Source: G963677915 sp963677915
GTDB taxonomy: Bacteria > Bacillota > Clostridia > Lachnospirales > Vallitaleaceae
Direction of reading: 5' to 3'
NCBI GenBank assembly: GCA_963677915.2
Contig: CAXXGE010000032.1
Location: 1-64,000 of the forward strand
Length of the DNA: 64,000 nucleotides
Shown one piece after another: positions 61,593 to 64,000 of this stretch; within the stretch, counting starts at the first letter, position 1, and every line of letters starts with the position of its first letter. A program made the position numbers and the translations under genes. Below the pieces are notes generated by a model, which did not search any database, was not told the origin of the DNA, and saw only the letters and a list, made by a program, of their open reading frames with translations.

Positions 61593-61913
61593 TTATTCAA
61601 CAACAACCGCTGTTCCGGAAGCCGTCACCATGAGCATGTTGTTGCCCTGCCCAAGCACTTCATAATCCACATCTACGCCGACAACGGCGTTGGCACCCAT
61701 CTGTCTCGCTCTTGCTTCAAGTTCCCTAATTGCATTTTCCCTGGCTTCAATGAGTTCCCCTTCATAGGATCCCGACCTGCCGCCGAAGAAATTCGTCAAA
61801 CTTGCCGCGAAATCCTTGATGAAATCGACGCCTGCAATGACCTCGCCAAAAACGATGCCCTTGTATTCCTTGATTGCCTTGCCTTCAATACCTGGTGTTG
61901 TCGTAATAATCAT
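61593..61913 (-). CDS. YbjQ/UPF0145 family protein
   Basis: A 106-residue homo-oligomer-forming family protein beginning MIITTTPGIEGKAIKEYKGI, with GEVIAGVDFIKDF and ARQMGANAVVGVDVDYE, the family signature. Sometimes described as heavy-metal-binding; function unsettled. AAAGGAGGACA precedes ATG 61913; the longer open frame is palindrome sequence. Downstream of zupT, possibly in one transcript. Confidence 0.88.
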   Translation of the reverse strand: MIITTTPGIEGKAIKEYKGIVFGEVIAGVDFIKDFAASLTNFFGGRSGSYEGELIEARENAIRELEARARQMGANAVVGVDVDYEVLGQGNNMLMVTASGTAVVVE

Positions 61914-61937
61914 CGAATGTCCTCCTTTGTTTGTGGG

Positions 61938-61990
61938 TGCCGGGGAGTAAAACATTCCCTCCCCGGGAGGGAATGTTTTACTCCCCGGCA
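61938..61990. repeat. palindrome of REP-like family B between zupT and the ybjQ-like gene
   Basis: TGCCGGGGAGTAAAACATTC...: perfect arms of 26 bases with no loop. Shares the TGCCGGGGAG head with 61515-61589 but has a different body. Confidence 0.9.
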
Positions 61991-61996
61991 TCAATA

Positions 61997-62818
61997 TCAT
62001 GTAAAAAGTATCAAGCTCGTTGCCATAACCACCATCCCGCAGATGAGACCGATGATGGCCACATGGTGTTCACCGTATTTTTCCGCAGACGGCAGAAGTT
62101 CATCCAGCGATACGTAGACCATGATGCCCGCGACAGCCGCAAAAATCAAACCGAACAGTGTCTCTGTGAATATCTGTCTCAGCAGGAAGAAGCCCACCAA
62201 AGCGCCAAAAGGCTCTGCCAGACCCGAAAGAAATGACAGAGTAAAAGCCTTGCGCCTGCTTCCAGTTGCATAGTAGACTGGAACAGAAATAGCTATCCCC
62301 TCCGGGATATTGTGGATAGCAATGGCAATCGCAATGCCGATTCCAAGAGCCGGCTCCTGGATTGCCCCAAAGAACGTAGCAAGTCCCTCAGGGAAATTAT
62401 GTATGCTGATTGCAATTGCCGAGAAAAAGCCCATCCTCAGGAGATGGCTATTGTTGTAACTGGTAATGTCATCCATCTCTTTCACATCATGCATCTCATG
62501 GGGATTTTCCACATTCGGCACCAGGTTGTCTATTAATGCCATAATCGCAATACCGGCGAAAAAAGCAACCGTCGTTACCAAATAACCCTGTTTCGGTCCG
62601 TAAATATTGACCAGCGCCGTCTTTGCCTCCGGAATGATTTCCATAAAAGAAACGTAAACCATGACACCCGCAGAAAAGCCAAGTGCCGCCGCCAGAAACC
62701 GCTTGTTGGTCTGTTTGGTGTAAAACGCCAGAGCGCTGCCGATACCTGTAGAGAGGCCTGCAAGCAGCGTCAGCGAGAAAGCGATCATTAATTTGCTGAA
62801 TTCAATATCTGTAGCCAT
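61997..62818 (-). CDS. zupT: ZIP-family zinc/divalent metal transporter ZupT
   Basis: A 273-residue membrane transporter with eight hydrophobic segments. The paired metal-binding motifs HNFPEGLATFF (about residue 140) and HNIPEGIAISVP (about 170) are exact for ZupT. A His/Met-rich cytoplasmic loop (ENPHEMHDVKEMDD) lies between segments 3 and 4. AGAAGGAGAG precedes the ATG. Confidence 0.95.
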   Translation of the reverse strand: MATDIEFSKLMIAFSLTLLAGLSTGIGSALAFYTKQTNKRFLAAALGFSAGVMVYVSFMEIIPEAKTALVNIYGPKQGYLVTTVAFFAGIAIMALIDNLVPNVENPHEMHDVKEMDDITSYNNSHLLRMGFFSAIAISIHNFPEGLATFFGAIQEPALGIGIAIAIAIHNIPEGIAISVPVYYATGSRRKAFTLSFLSGLAEPFGALVGFFLLRQIFTETLFGLIFAAVAGIMVYVSLDELLPSAEKYGEHHVAIIGLICGMVVMATSLILFT

Positions 62819-62970
62819 CTATGTCTCTCCTTCTAATTAATGAATGTCCATATACCCTAAGTCTAGACGATTATGGCCATTTGCTCAAGACGAACTTTCC
62901 TTGAACACACAAAAACAGCGCATCATCCACAACATCACTGTGTTTGATACACTGTTTCCTCAAACGCTGC

Positions 62971-64000
62971 TTACAGCATCATTGACTTTATTCGATCCTC
63001 CAAAACATCCGGCTCAGCAATCATCAGCATTTCAGCCAAACGGCTTTCGGCCAGCGTTACATCCGTCTCAGCTGCTCTCTTCCTGGCTTTCAGCACCAAC
63101 CTCGGCGCCATGCTCAGCTCATCAAGGCCCATGGCCAGGAATATCGCCTGCAAATCCAGATCGCCGGCAGCCGATCCGCACATCCCAACCGGAATGCCTG
63201 CTTTGTGGGCATTTTCCACTGTCATATGTATCAGCCTTAGCAAGGCAGGGTTGTAGGGCGTATAGAGTTCCGCAATATGGGCATTCATCCTGTCAACCGC
63301 CACTGTATATTGGATGAGATCGTTCGTTCCAATGCTGAAGAAATCCACTTCCTTAGCCAAAAGATCGGAAACAAGCGCGGCCGCAGGCACCTCGATCATA
63401 ATGCCATACTGGACTTTTTCACTATATGCAATCCCATCATCAGACAGTTCCTTCTCAAGTTCACGTACAATCCCTTTTGCCATCCTCAGTTCCTGGACGC
63501 TGGATATCATAGGAAACATCACTTTCAAGTTTCCGTGGACACCCGCCCGCAGCAAAGCTCTGAGCTGGGTTCTGAAGACATCCTGTTCTTTCAGACAGTA
63601 ACGGATCGCCCTATAGCCAAGAAACGGATTCATTTCCTCTTCCATATTCAGATAAGGTACTTTTTTATCTCCACCAATATCCATCGTCCGTATGATGACC
63701 GGCTTTCCGCCCATCGCTTCAAGCACCGTTCTGTAAGCAATATATTGCTCCTCTTCCGAAGGTGCAGTCTTTCTATCCATGAACAGGAATTCGCTCCTGA
63801 AAAGTCCTATACCGTCCGCATCATTCTCAATCACATTCTTAAGGTCGTCGGGCGAAGCGATATTGGCGGCCAGTTCCACTTTTCTGCCGTCCAGTGTGAG
63901 CGATTCTTTCCCTTTATAAGCCTTCAACAGCTCACTTTCCTGTTCAATCTCTCCGATTTTCGACCTGTATAGTTCGATTTCGACTTCCGATGGATCAAGT
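62971..64000 (-). CDS. ptsI: phosphoenolpyruvate-protein phosphotransferase (EI), 5' end cut by window edge
   Basis: 343 residues of the C-terminal part of PTS Enzyme I, which takes phosphate from PEP to HPr. Visible: SPDDLKNVIENDADGIGLFR and SEFLFMDR, RTMDIGGDKKVPYL, SIGTNDLIQYTVAVDR, and the active-site Cys in GMCGSAAGD. The phospho-His domain is beyond the right edge. The first ATG in the visible frame (63927) is internal, not the start. No PTS neighbours are visible. Confidence 0.95.
   Translation of the reverse strand, partial: LDPSEVEIELYRSKIGEIEQESELLKAYKGKESLTLDGRKVELAANIASPDDLKNVIENDADGIGLFRSEFLFMDRKTAPSEEEQYIAYRTVLEAMGGKPVIIRTMDIGGDKKVPYLNMEEEMNPFLGYRAIRYCLKEQDVFRTQLRALLRAGVHGNLKVMFPMISSVQELRMAKGIVRELEKELSDDGIAYSEKVQYGIMIEVPAAALVSDLLAKEVDFFSIGTNDLIQYTVAVDRMNAHIAELYTPYNPALLRLIHMTVENAHKAGIPVGMCGSAAGDLDLQAIFLAMGLDELSMAPRLVLKARKRAAETDVTLAESRLAEMLMIAEPDVLEDRIKSMML

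Overview
The window comes from an anaerobic, low-to-mid GC Firmicute, most likely class Clostridia. I base this on gene content: class F-like flavodiiron NADH oxidoreductase fusion, pyruvate phosphate dikinase, ClpC-McsA-McsB, a glycyl T-box, a single-chain glycyl-tRNA synthetase, long fused PurL and DUF6465-type and SLH proteins. I cannot assign genus or species. Nearly all chromosomal genes are on the minus strand and are tightly packed. No tRNA, rRNA or CRISPR array was seen.

Layout. 1-6.3 kb: zwf (cut by the left edge), a Cys-rich small protein, a PAS-GGDEF-HD-GYP c-di-GMP protein, and a BtuFCD-type corrinoid ABC importer under a cobalamin riboswitch with its own terminator, then a small DUF6465 protein. 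6.3-12.7 kb: an IS1634-family element (6522-12521) flanked by 211/210-bp direct repeats of the 3' end of cblS. A second transposon with TniA/TniB-like genes (8670-12043) is nested inside its transposase gene. 12.6-22.1 kb: a ten-gene operon for late cobalamin assembly and alpha-ribazole salvage (cobT, cbiB, cobD, cbiA, cobQ, cobU, cobS, cobC, cblT, cblS) under a second cobalamin riboswitch. 22.2-25 kb: a DUF188 gene and nspC, both broken by frameshifts, and an intact carboxynorspermidine dehydrogenase. 25-30.4 kb: SLH/MORN/transglutaminase exported protein, GNAT-RLAN-ATP-grasp ligase, ogt carrying a repeat insertion, and a Gfo/Idh/MocA oxidoreductase. 30.5-40.3 kb: ppdK, T-box-glyS, a two-component system, trpS-recO and two small proteins, luxS. 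40.5-54.7 kb: purL, a LysR regulator, an AmmeMemoRadiSam pair, the flavodiiron fusion, a membrane diguanylate cyclase, pepF. 54.7-64 kb: radA, clpC-mcsB-mcsA, TPP riboswitch-thiT, ybjQ-like gene, zupT and ptsI (cut by the right edge).

Two kinds of mobile or repetitive DNA give the region its character. The first is the nested transposon pair, in which the long target duplication appears to have rebuilt the cblS 3' end. The second is two families of REP/REPIN-like palindromes, scattered in 3' UTRs and leaders and also inside coding sequences (ogt, a lipoprotein gene, apparently cobD). The B12 genes form one regulon: the importer and the assembly operon each carry a cobalamin riboswitch. The operon makes the nucleotide loop both from dimethylbenzimidazole (CobT) and by alpha-ribazole salvage (CblT/CblS). 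Frameshifts cluster at 6.9-9.3 kb and 22.3-23.5 kb; whether they are real decay or sequencing indels cannot be settled from the sequence alone.
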